The notes under the pieces were generated by a model, which saw nothing but the letters and a program-made list of their open reading frames with translations, did not search any database and was not told the DNA's origin. Both the position numbers and the translations under genes were made by a program. Source: an uncultured Lachnospiraceae bacterium (lineage in GTDB: Bacteria; Bacillota; Clostridia; Lachnospirales; Lachnospiraceae). Taken from it: a stretch of DNA of 64,000 nucleotides. The stretch lies in assembly GCA_910578795.1 (NCBI GenBank), contig CAJTSD010000010.1:13476-77475 (forward strand), given 5' to 3'. Positions 17,968 through 27,809 of this stretch are shown piece by piece (the stretch's first letter is position 1; each line of letters opens with the position of its first letter).

Positions 17968-20112
17968 ATGGCAGAAAAAAGAGGAAACTTGTCAATTAAC
18001 AGTGATAATATTTTCCCGATAATTAAAAAGTGGTTGTACTCAGATCACGATATTTTTTACAGAGAATTAATTTCTAACGGATGTGACGCCATCACGAAAT
18101 TAAAGAAGTTGGAAATGATGGGAGAGTATGAATATCCCGCGGGTGTGAAAAACGATATCCATATTGTTGTCAATCCTGAGGAAAAAACTTTGAAGTTTAT
18201 TGATACCGGTCTTGGAATGACGGCGGATGAGGTGGAGGAGTATATCAATCAGATTGCTTTTTCAGGTGCGACGGACTTTATTGAAAAGTACAAGGATAAG
18301 GCAAATGATGATCAGATTATCGGTCACTTCGGACTTGGTTTCTATTCCGCATTTATGGTTGCCGATGAGGTGCATATTGATACGCTTTCGTATAAAGAGG
18401 GCGCGCAGCCTGTACATTGGGAGTGCGACGGCGGTACGGAGTTTGCCATGTCGGACGGCAATAGGACGGCAGTAGGTACAGAGGTAACGCTTTTCCTGAA
18501 TGAGGACTGCCTGGAGTTCTGCAACGAGTATAAGGCAAGAGAAGTGATTAAAAAATACTGTTCGTTCATGCCGTATGAGATTTATCTTGAGAAGGCAAAT
18601 GCGCCCGAGGAGTTTGAAACGATTGATCCTGCGGACAAGAGGGACGATGATGTTGTTGTCGAGACGGTCACAGAGGAGAAGGAAATCCCCGGCGAGGAAA
18701 TCTCCACAGAAGATGGCAAAGAGCCGGCAAAGGAAACGGTTGAGAAGCTTAAGATTAAGAAGCGTCCCATACCGCTTAATGAAACGCATCCGCTTTGGAC
18801 AAAACATCCGAACGATTGTACGAAGGAAGACTATGTTGACTTTTACAGAAAAGTATTTCAGGATTACAAGGAGCCGCTGTTTTGGATTCATTTAAATATG
18901 GATTATCCGTTTAACATGAAGGGCATTTTGTATTTCCCCAAGATTAATATGGAGTATGAGTCGATTGAGGGCACGATTAAGCTCTATAACAATCAGGTGT
19001 TTATCGCGGACAACATCAAGGAGGTCATTCCAGAATTTCTGCTGTTATTAAAGGGTGTGATTGACTGTCCGGACCTTCCGTTAAATGTTTCACGAAGCGC
19101 ATTGCAGAACGACGGATTTGTGACAAAAATCAGCGAGTATATCACAAAGAAGGTTGCAGACAAGCTTTCTGGTATGTGCAAGACGGACAAGGAAAATTAT
19201 GAGAAATACTGGGATGATATCAGTCCGTTCATCAAGTTTGGCTGTTTAAAGGATGACAAGTTCTGCGAGAAGATGACAGATTATATTCTGTTTAAGAATC
19301 TCGACGGAAAGTACCTTACGCTTCCGGAATGCCTGGAAGTCAAAAAGATTGATCCTGATGAAACGGAAAATGCGGAAAACAAAGAGAGCGCGGAAGGCAG
19401 CGCGTCCGCAACAGATGCCGAGACGGGCGAAAAGATTGAGGCGGAGGTCGTGGATGAGGATGGTGAAACCGTTGACATCCCGACAGAAGATGAGGAAACG
19501 AAGGAAAAGATTATTTATTACGTAACGGATCCCGTTCAGCAGAGCCAGTATATCAATATGTTCAAAAAGGCAAAGATGGATGCGGTCGTACTTCCTGACA
19601 GAATTGACCAGCCGTTTGTATCGCAGCTTGAGTCGAAAAATGAGGGCATTAAGTTTTCACGTATTGATGCAGACCTTACGGATACCTTTAAGACAAAGAA
19701 TTCGAAGAAGGTAGAGGAAGAGCTTGCAAAGAAGAGTGAGGAAATTTCCAAACTGTTTAAGAAAGCTGTTAACAAGGACAGCATTACGGTCAAGGTTGAG
19801 AAGCTTAAGAACAAGGATATTGCATCCATGATTACGGTTTCCGAGGAAGCACGCAGAATGCAGGATATGATGAAGATGTATGCAATGCCCGGTATGGATA
19901 TGGGAATGGGCAAGGAAGGCGAAACGCTCATCTTAAATGCAAATAACAAGCTTGTGGAATATGTGCTTGAGCATCAGGAAGGCGAACATGTGGATTTGAT
20001 TTGTGAACAGCTCTATGATTTGGCATTAATCCAGCAGGCACCGTTACAACCTGAGCAGATGACAAAGTTTATCAGTAGAAGTAATAAGATTATGCTGTTG
20101 CTTGCAAAATAA
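17968..20112 (+). CDS. htpG: HSP90-family chaperone HtpG
   Basis: 714 residues, about 90 longer than E. coli HtpG. The GHKL ATPase motifs are present: RELISNGCDAI (Glu and Asn for Mg-ATP), DTGLGM, and GHFGLGFYSAFMV. The middle domain has SRSALQNDGFV with the catalytic-loop Arg. Extra length comes from acidic inserts around residues 215-265 and 465-510 rich in Glu/Asp/Thr. A cytosolic chaperone for late-folding clients. CIRCE control predicts induction by heat through release of HrcA. Confidence 0.95.
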   Translation: MAEKRGNLSINSDNIFPIIKKWLYSDHDIFYRELISNGCDAITKLKKLEMMGEYEYPAGVKNDIHIVVNPEEKTLKFIDTGLGMTADEVEEYINQIAFSGATDFIEKYKDKANDDQIIGHFGLGFYSAFMVADEVHIDTLSYKEGAQPVHWECDGGTEFAMSDGNRTAVGTEVTLFLNEDCLEFCNEYKAREVIKKYCSFMPYEIYLEKANAPEEFETIDPADKRDDDVVVETVTEEKEIPGEEISTEDGKEPAKETVEKLKIKKRPIPLNETHPLWTKHPNDCTKEDYVDFYRKVFQDYKEPLFWIHLNMDYPFNMKGILYFPKINMEYESIEGTIKLYNNQVFIADNIKEVIPEFLLLLKGVIDCPDLPLNVSRSALQNDGFVTKISEYITKKVADKLSGMCKTDKENYEKYWDDISPFIKFGCLKDDKFCEKMTDYILFKNLDGKYLTLPECLEVKKIDPDETENAENKESAEGSASATDAETGEKIEAEVVDEDGETVDIPTEDEETKEKIIYYVTDPVQQSQYINMFKKAKMDAVVLPDRIDQPFVSQLESKNEGIKFSRIDADLTDTFKTKNSKKVEEELAKKSEEISKLFKKAVNKDSITVKVEKLKNKDIASMITVSEEARRMQDMMKMYAMPGMDMGMGKEGETLILNANNKLVEYVLEHQEGEHVDLICEQLYDLALIQQAPLQPEQMTKFISRSNKIMLLLAK

Positions 20113-20202
20113 AAAAACGCAGGCTGCCGGACCTGCGTTCAAAGAATTTTCAAAGCAAATTCTTTCCGGAAAAATTTACACTGTTGCACTGTTTGATGCA
20201 TA

Positions 20203-20245
20203 AAAAAGACGGCTGACATGAGGAAGGAAAATGTCAGCCGTTTTT
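20203..20245. terminator. Bidirectional terminator after htpG
   Basis: Eleven-base-pair GC-rich stem (20209-20219 with 20231-20241) with A-run before and T-run after. A second, shorter hairpin at 20116-20139 directly after the htpG stop lacks a T run. The convergent gene ends at 20256. Confidence 0.8.
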
Positions 20246-20255
20246 CAGTTGTTTT

Positions 20256-20795
20256 TTATGAATGCGGTATTACGCGAAGCTGTGTGATGCGGTCGTCACT
20301 GATTAGCCATGTGCTTTCACGGTCTGCGCCAATGACTTCACAGAGCGTAGAGTACAGACAAAGCTCCGGATTCCACAGATAATCACGTTCCTCATACATG
20401 CCCAAAAGCAGATCTCTGTCTATCAGTCCGGTAAAGCCAAGCTCTTTGACAGGCTTTAAGCCAAGCTCAAAGCCAAGGCGCGGATTGTAGGTGGAAATAA
20501 TGATGCCTTCTTTTAAAATGTCATGTATGATTACGTTTTCATAACATTCCCTTACGACGCCTACCATACGGATTTCACAGGCTCTTGTGAGCAGCTCGTC
20601 CCGAATATCAGTCTGCATCAGATATCTGCCATCGTCAACAGGAAAGGTAAAATTTTCGTCTGCAACGTCAGAATACAGGACATAGCGACCGATACCGAGG
20701 TAAACGGCAGCATATTCCCTGCCATCATAGGTTACATAAAGACCGCCACGATACTCCCCCGTAGAAGTCCCTTCAAACTCAAAGCGTTCCCTCAT
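20256..20795 (-). CDS. Soluble protein of unknown function
   Basis: Not recognised. 179 residues, no signal peptide or membrane segment. The first half is beta-rich with Gly/Tyr (GGLYVTYDGREYAAVYLGIGRYVLY) and the second half mixed, with an acidic composition. AAGGGAGATAAC precedes the ATG. Between this gene and pilT (20796-21068) I see only AT-rich sequence with short inverted repeats. Confidence 0.6.
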   Translation of the reverse strand: MRERFEFEGTSTGEYRGGLYVTYDGREYAAVYLGIGRYVLYSDVADENFTFPVDDGRYLMQTDIRDELLTRACEIRMVGVVRECYENVIIHDILKEGIIISTYNPRLGFELGLKPVKELGFTGLIDRDLLLGMYEERDYLWNPELCLYSTLCEVIGADRESTWLISDDRITQLRVIPHS

Positions 20796-21068
20796 ATGTT
20801 ATCTCCCTTTTAACTTATTATGTAAAGTCCTTAACTATTAATCATAATATTATAAGGACTTCCAAAAGACAAGGGATTGTAGCCGAAAAAATCATAACAA
20901 CACACTGTTTTCGGAATTGTTTGTTTTTTTTGAAATAATGCGACTTTTCCGGAAGCGTTCTGAAACGAGAAATTCGTTGATAATCTTGTGATTGAGTGAT
21001 AGAATGATTAGGAAAACAGGTTTTATTTCGGGAAAACTACGAATGAGATTAAGGAAAGGAATATCAAT

Positions 21069-22127
21069 ATGCCACAAACAGTAGAAGAAATATTGTCAGC
21101 AGCAAAAAGAGCAGGTGCTTCCGATGTACATATCACCGTGGGGATTCCTCCGAAAATGAGGGTGAATGGCAAACTGATTATGATGGAGGGCGAACGGCTT
21201 ATGCCTGCGGATACGATGGTGATTGCGGAGTCCGTGATGAATGACGTGCAGAAGGCGCGTTTTGAGGAAAAGGGAGAGGTCGATATGTCCTTTGCGATTG
21301 CGGGTGAGGGACGTTATCGCGTGAACGTTTATAAGCAGAGAGGCTCGGCTGCTATGGCATTTCGTTTGGTGGACACGGTCGTTCCGTCACCGGAAACGCT
21401 TGGTGTTCCGAATTCTGTCATTGATTTGTACAATAGAAAAAGGGGGCTGATTCTTGTCACAGGACCTACTGGAAGCGGCAAATCGACGACGCTTGCGGCA
21501 ATTATTGATAAAATCAACAACAATAGAGAAGCACATGTTATTACGCTGGAGGATCCGATTGAGTACCTGCATCAGCATAAATCGTCCATTGTAAACCAGC
21601 GGGAGATTGGATTGGATTCCATGTCTTATGCAAATGCGCTTAGGGCGGCGCTCCGGGAGGATCCGGATGTTATTCTTGTGGGTGAGATGCGTGATTTTGA
21701 AACCATCAGTGTAGCGATTACGGCAGCTGAAACAGGGCATTTAGTCTTATCAACACTGCATACGATTGGTGCGGCAAGCACGGTAGACCGTGTGATTGAC
21801 GTGTTTCCGCCGCATCAGCAGCAGCAAATCCGTGTACAGCTTGCAAATGTGCTTGAGGCGGTTATTTCACAGCAGCTTGTGCCAATGATAGATGGAAAAG
21901 GACGTGTGGCGGCATTTGAAGTGCTTCATACCAATTCGGCGGTCAGAAATTTGATTCGTGAGGGAAAGACACATCAAATAACGAGCGTTATGCAAACAAA
22001 CAGGAAAATGGGTATGATAACGATGGATGATGCGCTTGTGCAGCTCTTTCAGCAATATAAAATTGACAAGGAGATGGCAATCCAATTTGCACAGGATCCT
22101 GAGAATATTAAGAATAAGCTGTTTTAA
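21069..22127 (+). CDS. pilT: PilT-type twitching/retraction ATPase
   Basis: 352 residues, the usual PilT size. N-terminal PAS-like domain with GASDVHITVG, then Walker A GPTGSGKSTTLAAI, Asp box (ITLEDPIEYLH), Walker B (DPDVILVGEMRDFETI) and His box (TGHLVLSTLHT), ending with the PilT-type AIRNLIREGKTHQI-like segment. It powers disassembly of type IV pili at the inner membrane. No pilin, PilB or PilC gene is next to it in this window, so it may act with a pilus encoded elsewhere. Confidence 0.9.
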   Translation: MPQTVEEILSAAKRAGASDVHITVGIPPKMRVNGKLIMMEGERLMPADTMVIAESVMNDVQKARFEEKGEVDMSFAIAGEGRYRVNVYKQRGSAAMAFRLVDTVVPSPETLGVPNSVIDLYNRKRGLILVTGPTGSGKSTTLAAIIDKINNNREAHVITLEDPIEYLHQHKSSIVNQREIGLDSMSYANALRAALREDPDVILVGEMRDFETISVAITAAETGHLVLSTLHTIGAASTVDRVIDVFPPHQQQQIRVQLANVLEAVISQQLVPMIDGKGRVAAFEVLHTNSAVRNLIREGKTHQITSVMQTNRKMGMITMDDALVQLFQQYKIDKEMAIQFAQDPENIKNKLF

Positions 22128-22173
22128 GTCGGGGTAAACTGTAGTTGTCGAAAACGGAAAGGAAGAATGATTG

Positions 22174-22758
22174 ATGAGACCAAATCCAAAGCCACAGGAA
22201 ATATACAGGCATTTTAAGGGGAACGTGTATCAGATTATTACGATTGCGCGTCACTCAGAAACAAAAATAAAGATGGTGGTGTATCAGCAGCTTTATGCGC
22301 CGTATGAGGTATATGTCCGACCGCTTGACATGTTTATGAGCAAGATTGACACGAAAAAATATCCGAATGAAAAACAAATTTTCCGCTTTGAAAGGATTGA
22401 CATCAGAGGTGAGGATAAGGTCGAAACGCCTAAGGAAAGCTCTGCCGAAACATTAAACCGGATTTTAAGCCGGGGAAAAAAGGAAAATGAAATTGCGCAG
22501 GACGTTTCGAAAGCCGACACAAAAGAGGAAGAGTTTGCGCTTGATCCAGGGCTTGTAGAATTTCTTGATGCAGACAGCTACGAGAAAAAGCTTCAGATAT
22601 TGAGTTCTCTTCACAATAGAATAACAGATGCTATGATAGATACAATGGCGGTAAGCCTTGATACAGAGGTAAAAGAGGGAGATATTGAAACCCGATATGC
22701 GGAAATCAGGAACTGCCTGCTTACAATGGAACGGTTTGAGTGCAATCGATTGCGCTAA
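22174..22758 (+). CDS. DUF1653-domain protein
   Basis: 194 residues. The N-terminal 65 residues match the DUF1653 pattern (YRHFKGNVYQIITIARHSET, VVYQQLYAPYEVYVRPLDMF). The rest is charged and helical. The ATG at 22174 follows GGAAAGGAAG; an overlapping TTG at 22171 is less likely. Function unknown in all members. It sits between pilT and a glycosyltransferase with short gaps, suggesting one transcript. Confidence 0.8.
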   Translation: MRPNPKPQEIYRHFKGNVYQIITIARHSETKIKMVVYQQLYAPYEVYVRPLDMFMSKIDTKKYPNEKQIFRFERIDIRGEDKVETPKESSAETLNRILSRGKKENEIAQDVSKADTKEEEFALDPGLVEFLDADSYEKKLQILSSLHNRITDAMIDTMAVSLDTEVKEGDIETRYAEIRNCLLTMERFECNRLR

Positions 22759-22770
22759 AAGGAGATAAAA

Positions 22771-23796
22771 ATGAAATTATTATCAATAGCAGTGCCATGC
22801 TACAATTCGTCGGCGTATATGAGAAGATGTATTGATTCTCTTCTGCCCGGCGGCGAAGATGTGGAGATTATTATTGTAAATGACGGATCGACGGATAATA
22901 CGGCGGATATTGCAGAAGAATACAGGGAACGCTTTCCAGGGATTGTAAAGGTTGTGAATAAAGAAAACGGGGGACACGGTTCGGCAGTGAACGCTGGTTT
23001 GGCGTATGCAAAAGGTCTGTATTTCAAAGTGGTTGACAGTGATGACTGGGTGAATCAGAGTGCATACATTAAAATTTTAGATACACTCAAGGGGCTTCTT
23101 TTGGATGCAAAGACTGTGGATTTGTTTATCAGCAATTACGTATACGAAAAAGAGGGGGAACGGCGCAAGAAGGTGATGAAGTATCACCACGCGCTATTGC
23201 AGGATCAGATTTTTACGTGGAAGGACGTAAGGCACTTTCGGGTCGGACAGTATATTTTGATGCACTCGGTGATTTACCGGACAAGCCTTCTTCGGGAGTG
23301 TGGGTTAAAACTTCCGGAACATACATTCTATGTGGACAATATTTTTGTTTTTAATCCATTACCTTATGTCAAGACGATGTATTATCTTGATGTGAATTTC
23401 TACCGTTATTTTATTGGCAGGGAGGATCAGTCAGTAAATGAGCAGGTTATGATTGGACGGATTGACCAGCAGATTAAGGTAAATAAACTGTTGGTGGATT
23501 ATTATGTAAGCGAAAAACAGCGCATTATTGTAAATGGCAAGCTGCGGCGTTATATGCTGAACTATCTTGATATCATAACAACGGTTTCTTCCGTGCTGTT
23601 AATCCGCTCGGAGCAGGAAGAAAACTTGGAAAAAAAGAAAGAGCTGTGGAATTATATCAAGGAAAAAGACCGATGGATATGGAGGCATCTGCGTTTTGGA
23701 ATATTGGGGAGCGCGATGCATCTGCCCGGAAAGCTTGGCAGGAAAATTACGGTGGACGGCTATAAAATATGTCAGAGAATTTTCCACTTTAATTAA
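22771..23796 (+). CDS. GT2-family glycosyltransferase
   Basis: 341 residues. GT-A fold: LLSIAVPCYNSSAYMRRCIDSLL, then VEIIIVNDGSTDNT and the DxD-like metal motif VVDSDDWVN. The acceptor is not predictable; such enzymes build surface polysaccharides or teichoic-acid-like polymers from nucleotide sugars. The C-terminal 120 residues are helical and basic, consistent with peripheral membrane binding. It begins 12 bases after the DUF1653 gene with AAGGAG upstream. Confidence 0.85.
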   Translation: MKLLSIAVPCYNSSAYMRRCIDSLLPGGEDVEIIIVNDGSTDNTADIAEEYRERFPGIVKVVNKENGGHGSAVNAGLAYAKGLYFKVVDSDDWVNQSAYIKILDTLKGLLLDAKTVDLFISNYVYEKEGERRKKVMKYHHALLQDQIFTWKDVRHFRVGQYILMHSVIYRTSLLRECGLKLPEHTFYVDNIFVFNPLPYVKTMYYLDVNFYRYFIGREDQSVNEQVMIGRIDQQIKVNKLLVDYYVSEKQRIIVNGKLRRYMLNYLDIITTVSSVLLIRSEQEENLEKKKELWNYIKEKDRWIWRHLRFGILGSAMHLPGKLGRKITVDGYKICQRIFHFN

Positions 23797-23870
23797 CACA
23801 AGCCTTGTAAAGGAAGCAGAAAACAGGTATACTTAAGAAATATTACAAAATATTATGGAGGAAGAAATTC

Positions 23871-25109
23871 ATGTATTCACTTGACGAAATCAGAAATGTA
23901 GATCCACAGATAGCAGACGCTATTGTTGCGGAACAGGAAAGACAGAACAGTCATATTGAGCTGATCGCATCAGAGAACTGGGTAAGCAAGGCTGTGATGG
24001 CTGCAATGGGGAGCCCGCTGACCAATAAATATGCAGAAGGATATCCTGCAAAACGCTACTATGGCGGATGTGATTGTGTTGATGTGGTGGAAAACCTCGC
24101 GATTGAGCGTGCAAAACAGTTGTTTGGATGCGATTATGCCAATGTGCAGCCCCATTCCGGCGCACAGGCAAATATGGCTGTCCAGTTCGCGGTGCTTGAG
24201 CCGGGCGACACAATTATGGGGATGAATCTTGACCATGGCGGACATCTTACACATGGTTCACCGGTCAATATGTCGGGAAAATATTTCCATGTAGTGCCTT
24301 ATGGCGTGAATGACGACGGATTCCTTGATTATGATAAAATGAGAGCGCTTGCATTGGAGCATAAGCCCAAAATGATTATTGCGGGTGCAAGTGCATATGC
24401 AAGAACCATTGACTTTAAAAAGTTTAGGGAAGTCTGTGACGAAGTGGGCGCTGTGTTAATGGTGGATATGGCGCATATTGCAGGCTTGGTTGCTGCCGGA
24501 CTTCATCCGAGCCCGATGCCGTACGCGGATGTCGTGACAACAACGACACACAAGACCCTCAGGGGACCGAGAGGCGGATTGATTTTGGCAAATCAGGAAG
24601 CGGCGGAGAAGTTTAACTTCAATAAGGCGATTTTCCCAGGGATTCAGGGAGGACCTTTGATGCATGTAATCGCAGCAAAGGCGGTATGTTTCCAGGAGGC
24701 GCTCACGGATGACTTTAAAGTGTACCAGCAGCAGATTATTAAAAACGCACAGGCGTTATGCAAGGGACTGATTGACCGTGATATTAAGATTGTATCCGGC
24801 GGTACGGATAATCACTTGATGCTCGTTGACCTTACTACATATGATCTTACAGGTAAGGCGGTCGAGAAGCTTATGGATGAGGCACACATCACATGTAACA
24901 AGAACACAATACCAAATGATCCGAAGTCACCGTTTGTCACAAGCGGCATCCGGTTGGGGACACCTGCGGTTACAAGCCGTGGCATGAAGGAAGAGGATAT
25001 GGACAAGATTGCGGAAGCAATTGCCGTTGTGATAAAGGGACAGGAGAGTGCAGTGCCGCAGGCGCGTGCAATCGTGCAGTCACTTACGGATAAATATCCG
25101 TTAATATAA
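23871..25109 (+). CDS. glyA: Serine hydroxymethyltransferase
   Basis: 412 residues, the normal length. PLP-binding Lys228 lies in TTTTHKTLRGPRGG; other family segments are ELIASENWVSKAVM, NKYAEGYPAKRYYGG and PHSGAQANMAVQ. It converts serine and tetrahydrofolate to glycine and methylene-THF in the cytosol. ATG follows GGAGGAAGAAATTC. No glycine riboswitch is seen in the short upstream gap. Confidence 0.97.
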   Translation: MYSLDEIRNVDPQIADAIVAEQERQNSHIELIASENWVSKAVMAAMGSPLTNKYAEGYPAKRYYGGCDCVDVVENLAIERAKQLFGCDYANVQPHSGAQANMAVQFAVLEPGDTIMGMNLDHGGHLTHGSPVNMSGKYFHVVPYGVNDDGFLDYDKMRALALEHKPKMIIAGASAYARTIDFKKFREVCDEVGAVLMVDMAHIAGLVAAGLHPSPMPYADVVTTTTHKTLRGPRGGLILANQEAAEKFNFNKAIFPGIQGGPLMHVIAAKAVCFQEALTDDFKVYQQQIIKNAQALCKGLIDRDIKIVSGGTDNHLMLVDLTTYDLTGKAVEKLMDEAHITCNKNTIPNDPKSPFVTSGIRLGTPAVTSRGMKEEDMDKIAEAIAVVIKGQESAVPQARAIVQSLTDKYPLI

Positions 25110-25199
25110 CATTGCGAAAACAGCAGCATATATTTATTAGTTATAAGCGAAGCTTTTTGCAAGTCGGGTGCTTCGGCACTCGACATATTAAGGGGAGCT

Positions 25200-26483
25200 A
25201 TGAGAGACGAACATATTAAGAGGGAGAAGCGCAGGCGAAGACGTATCAGGAACCAGTTTTTTGCATATATGGCGCTTGTGATGTTTGCGGTTGCGGTGCT
25301 TGCCGGGATTTATTTTGGTGCAGGCGGCATCGTCAGATATATTAAGAATTATAATCATCATGTCAGTGAGGTCATTGCGGAAGCAGAGTCAAGCGCTGCG
25401 GCGGAACTTGAGAGCACCGTGCCGCAGGAGCAAAGGGAACCAGTCACGGCGCCCGAGGAGAAAGAATATTCGTCGCAGCTGTCTGAGGATCCTTTGGGAG
25501 AGCTTGTAGATACGCTATTGCAGGATATGACCATAGAGGAAATGGCTGCAGGTTTGTTTATGGTGACGCCGGAAGCACTGACCGGCGTGCAGACCGTGGT
25601 GCAGGCTGGGGATGGCACAAAGAATGCGATTGCCGAAAAGCCTGTGGGGGGAATTATCTATTCTGCCAAAAATTTCAAATCCAAAGAACAGTTTCAGGAG
25701 ATGCTGGAGAATACAAAAAATTTTTCTAAATATCCGCTTTTTATGGCAGTAACGGCTGAATGCGGGGAGGATTCCTCCTTTGGGATAGCGGACACCAAAA
25801 GTGCGTCGGAAATTACGGATTTGAACAGCGCAGGCGAGGCATATACAGTAATCGGGGAAACGCTTGCTTCTTACGGCATTAACATGAATTTGGCGCCCGT
25901 GTCGGAAATTGTGGCTTCGGACGGCGACAGCAGCCTTCAGGGGCGGACATTTGGCTCGGATGCTGCTGCTGCGGCGCCGCTGGTCAATGCATCGGTACAA
26001 GCGATGCAGGACAAAGGTGTGAGTGCGGTGCTGCAAAAATTTCCGGGGACAGGTACGGGGTTAAAGACTTTGGAAGAACTGAAAAACAGTGAGTTTTTGG
26101 TTTATGATGCAGCGATAAAATGCGGTACGGATTGTGTTATGGTTTCGAATATTAGTTCGAAAGAGGTAACAGCAAATGATATTCCGGATTCTCTTTCGGC
26201 AACAATCATAACGGAATTGCTCAGGGGAGATTTGGGGTTTGACGGTGTTGTGATAACGGATGCACTCGATGCTGCTGTGATTACGGAAAATTATACGCCT
26301 GCCGAGGCAGCAGTTGCGGCAATTGAGGCAGGTGCAGATGTTTTGTACCGACCGGCAGATTTTGATGAGGCATATGAGGGGGTTCTTCAGGCGGTAACAG
26401 ACGGAAAGATTACGAAAGAGCGTATTCGTGAATCTCTAGTGCGCATTTATCGTGTGAAATACAAAGATAAGGTTTTGGATTAA
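25200..26483 (+). CDS. Membrane-anchored GH3-like protein with incomplete active site
   Basis: 427 residues: very basic N-terminus (KREKRRRRRIRN), one transmembrane helix (about 23-45), an acidic linker, and a glycoside hydrolase family 3 N-terminal barrel related to NagZ beta-N-acetylhexosaminidases. The nucleophile region GVVITDALD (Asp354) is kept. The NagZ loop that normally reads KHFPGHGxTxxDSH is QKFPGTGTGLKTL here (from about residue 279), so the Asp-His acid/base dyad is missing. It may bind muropeptides or other glycans without cleaving them, or use another acid. AAGGGGAG precedes the ATG. Confidence 0.75.
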   Translation: MRDEHIKREKRRRRRIRNQFFAYMALVMFAVAVLAGIYFGAGGIVRYIKNYNHHVSEVIAEAESSAAAELESTVPQEQREPVTAPEEKEYSSQLSEDPLGELVDTLLQDMTIEEMAAGLFMVTPEALTGVQTVVQAGDGTKNAIAEKPVGGIIYSAKNFKSKEQFQEMLENTKNFSKYPLFMAVTAECGEDSSFGIADTKSASEITDLNSAGEAYTVIGETLASYGINMNLAPVSEIVASDGDSSLQGRTFGSDAAAAAPLVNASVQAMQDKGVSAVLQKFPGTGTGLKTLEELKNSEFLVYDAAIKCGTDCVMVSNISSKEVTANDIPDSLSATIITELLRGDLGFDGVVITDALDAAVITENYTPAEAAVAAIEAGADVLYRPADFDEAYEGVLQAVTDGKITKERIRESLVRIYRVKYKDKVLD

Positions 26484-26498
26484 AATAGTAAAAAAGAG

Positions 26499-26527
26499 TT
26501 GACAAATATAAAAAGTTGTAGTAAACT
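26499..26527 (+). promoter_or_regulatory. Promoter of tRNA-Gly
   Basis: TTGACA at 26499-26504 and TAAACT at 26522-26527 with a 17-base spacer, about 50 bases before the tRNA. Confidence 0.75.
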
Positions 26528-26578
26528 ATATTTTGTTCGTGAGAATATTCTGATAAATTGATAGAACAGAATAGGAAT

Positions 26579-26651
26579 GCGATAGTGGCGTAGTTGGTAA
26601 CGCGCGACCTTGCCAAGGTCGAGACCGCGGGTTCGAGCCCCGTCTATCGCT
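26579..26651 (+). tRNA. tRNA-Gly (GCC)
   Basis: Complete cloverleaf: acceptor GCGATAG pairs with CTATCGC, D-arm GCG/CGC with GTTGGTAA loop, anticodon stem CGACC/GGTCG with loop TTGCCAA (anticodon GCC), T-arm GCGGG/CCCGT with TTCGAGC loop, discriminator T. No CCA is encoded. The 3' half is the inferred integration site of the prophage that begins immediately downstream. Confidence 0.95.
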
Positions 26652-26690
26652 CTATAAAAGCCTAGAGTTTCTAGGCTTTTTCTTTTATAT
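26620..26690. other. Inferred prophage attachment site attL
   Basis: The integrase gene ends 20 bases after the tRNA and all following genes are phage-like, so recombination most likely took place within the tRNA 3' half. The exact core cannot be set because attR is outside the window. The terminator after the tRNA would then be phage DNA. Confidence 0.5.
26656..26685. terminator. Terminator shared by tRNA-Gly and the integrase
   Basis: Ten-base-pair stem 26656-26665 with 26671-26680, five-base loop, T-rich after and A-rich before. The integrase stop codon (26671-26673) lies inside the right arm. Confidence 0.8.
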
Positions 26691-27717
26691 GTTGCATTTC
26701 ATGTTGCATATCTTCAAAATGTGTCAGTGTCATGTTGGTATATTTTTCCTCATAATCCTTAATTGTGCCTCGATATATTGCTTTTAGTGTCTTATCCGAA
26801 GACCAGCCACCGCGCTGCATGATATACTGGTCAGGAACGCCGATTGCATGCATAATGGACGCCGCATAGTGGCGCAGGTCATGGAAGCGGAACGCAGGTA
26901 CGTCAAGCCGTCGAAGCGCACGCATGAACCTATGTGTGATTTGATCAGGATTGAGATTGACAATACGTCCTTCAGCAGGGCACTTGTCTATAACAAATTG
27001 CGGCATTTCTATTGTACGTGTGCTTGATACGGTTTTGGTGGTTTTGATTACCCAGTCATCAGAGCCACTGTCCACCATAGCACGTCGCACTGTAATTGTA
27101 TTTCCGTCAATATCCCCGGTTTCCAGCCCGCAGACTTCGGAGCGCCGCAATGTACCAAACGCTGCAAGATAAACTGCAAGCTCCATATCCGGATCATTCT
27201 CGCTGAAATATTCTATTAAAGTTTTAATATCGCTGTCAGAGGGGACATATAACTTATGCGGTATGCTTTGGGGCAGTGTAATCCGCAGGCGTATATCCGG
27301 TGCAAAAGTGTCCAGCACTGCCCTGATCAGCCCGTAAGCGTTTTTGACAGTTTTAGGGCTGTGATCTTTTGCGAATCCGTTTACCCAGCGTTGGATATCA
27401 TCATTGGTTATCTCACTTAGCCGGATATCTTTAATATCAGTATAATTATAGTTTTGCGCCCTTCGGTATTCGCGGATAGTGGACGGTGAGAGTACGTTGT
27501 TCTTCAAATCACAGTAATTTCCGATAGCAGTATACAGAGTATATTCAGGAAGCGTTTTTTTCTTTTCTTCCTTTTCCATTATGTACTGCGTTGCTTTATA
27601 TTCCGCTTCTTTTTTGGTTGGAGCCGTAAAAGATTTGTATTTCCTTTTTCCGTCCTCCATGTGGTCAAATATCAGGCAGCGGTACGCGCCTGATGGTAGT
27701 TTTTTAGCTGTTGCCAT
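26671..27717 (-). CDS. int: Phage integrase, tyrosine recombinase
   Basis: 348 residues. N-terminal arm-binding domain (SGAYRCLIFDHMEDGKRKYK), SAM-like core-binding domain (about 60-150), and catalytic domain with Arg in GTLRRSEVCGLE, HDLRHYAAS (His and Arg), GGWSSDKT in the second-His position, and nucleophile Tyr in KAIYRG. It should integrate the phage at tRNA-Gly and, with an excisionase not identified here, excise it. AGGAGG precedes the ATG. Confidence 0.93.
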   Translation of the reverse strand: MATAKKLPSGAYRCLIFDHMEDGKRKYKSFTAPTKKEAEYKATQYIMEKEEKKKTLPEYTLYTAIGNYCDLKNNVLSPSTIREYRRAQNYNYTDIKDIRLSEITNDDIQRWVNGFAKDHSPKTVKNAYGLIRAVLDTFAPDIRLRITLPQSIPHKLYVPSDSDIKTLIEYFSENDPDMELAVYLAAFGTLRRSEVCGLETGDIDGNTITVRRAMVDSGSDDWVIKTTKTVSSTRTIEMPQFVIDKCPAEGRIVNLNPDQITHRFMRALRRLDVPAFRFHDLRHYAASIMHAIGVPDQYIMQRGGWSSDKTLKAIYRGTIKDYEEKYTNMTLTHFEDMQHEMQHIKEKA

Positions 27718-27809
27718 TGTATCATTCCTCCTTAGAATATATTCAAACCGTTACAATTTGCAAACGGTTGATTTTTAGGTATAAAAATAACAGCCAGCGC
27801 ATTTAACGC

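Noticed and set aside
18262..18891. Long antisense ORFs inside htpG, IMPDH, por and capsid genes
   Set aside because: They are shadows of strongly conserved genes on the other strand, lack ribosome sites and have unnatural composition.
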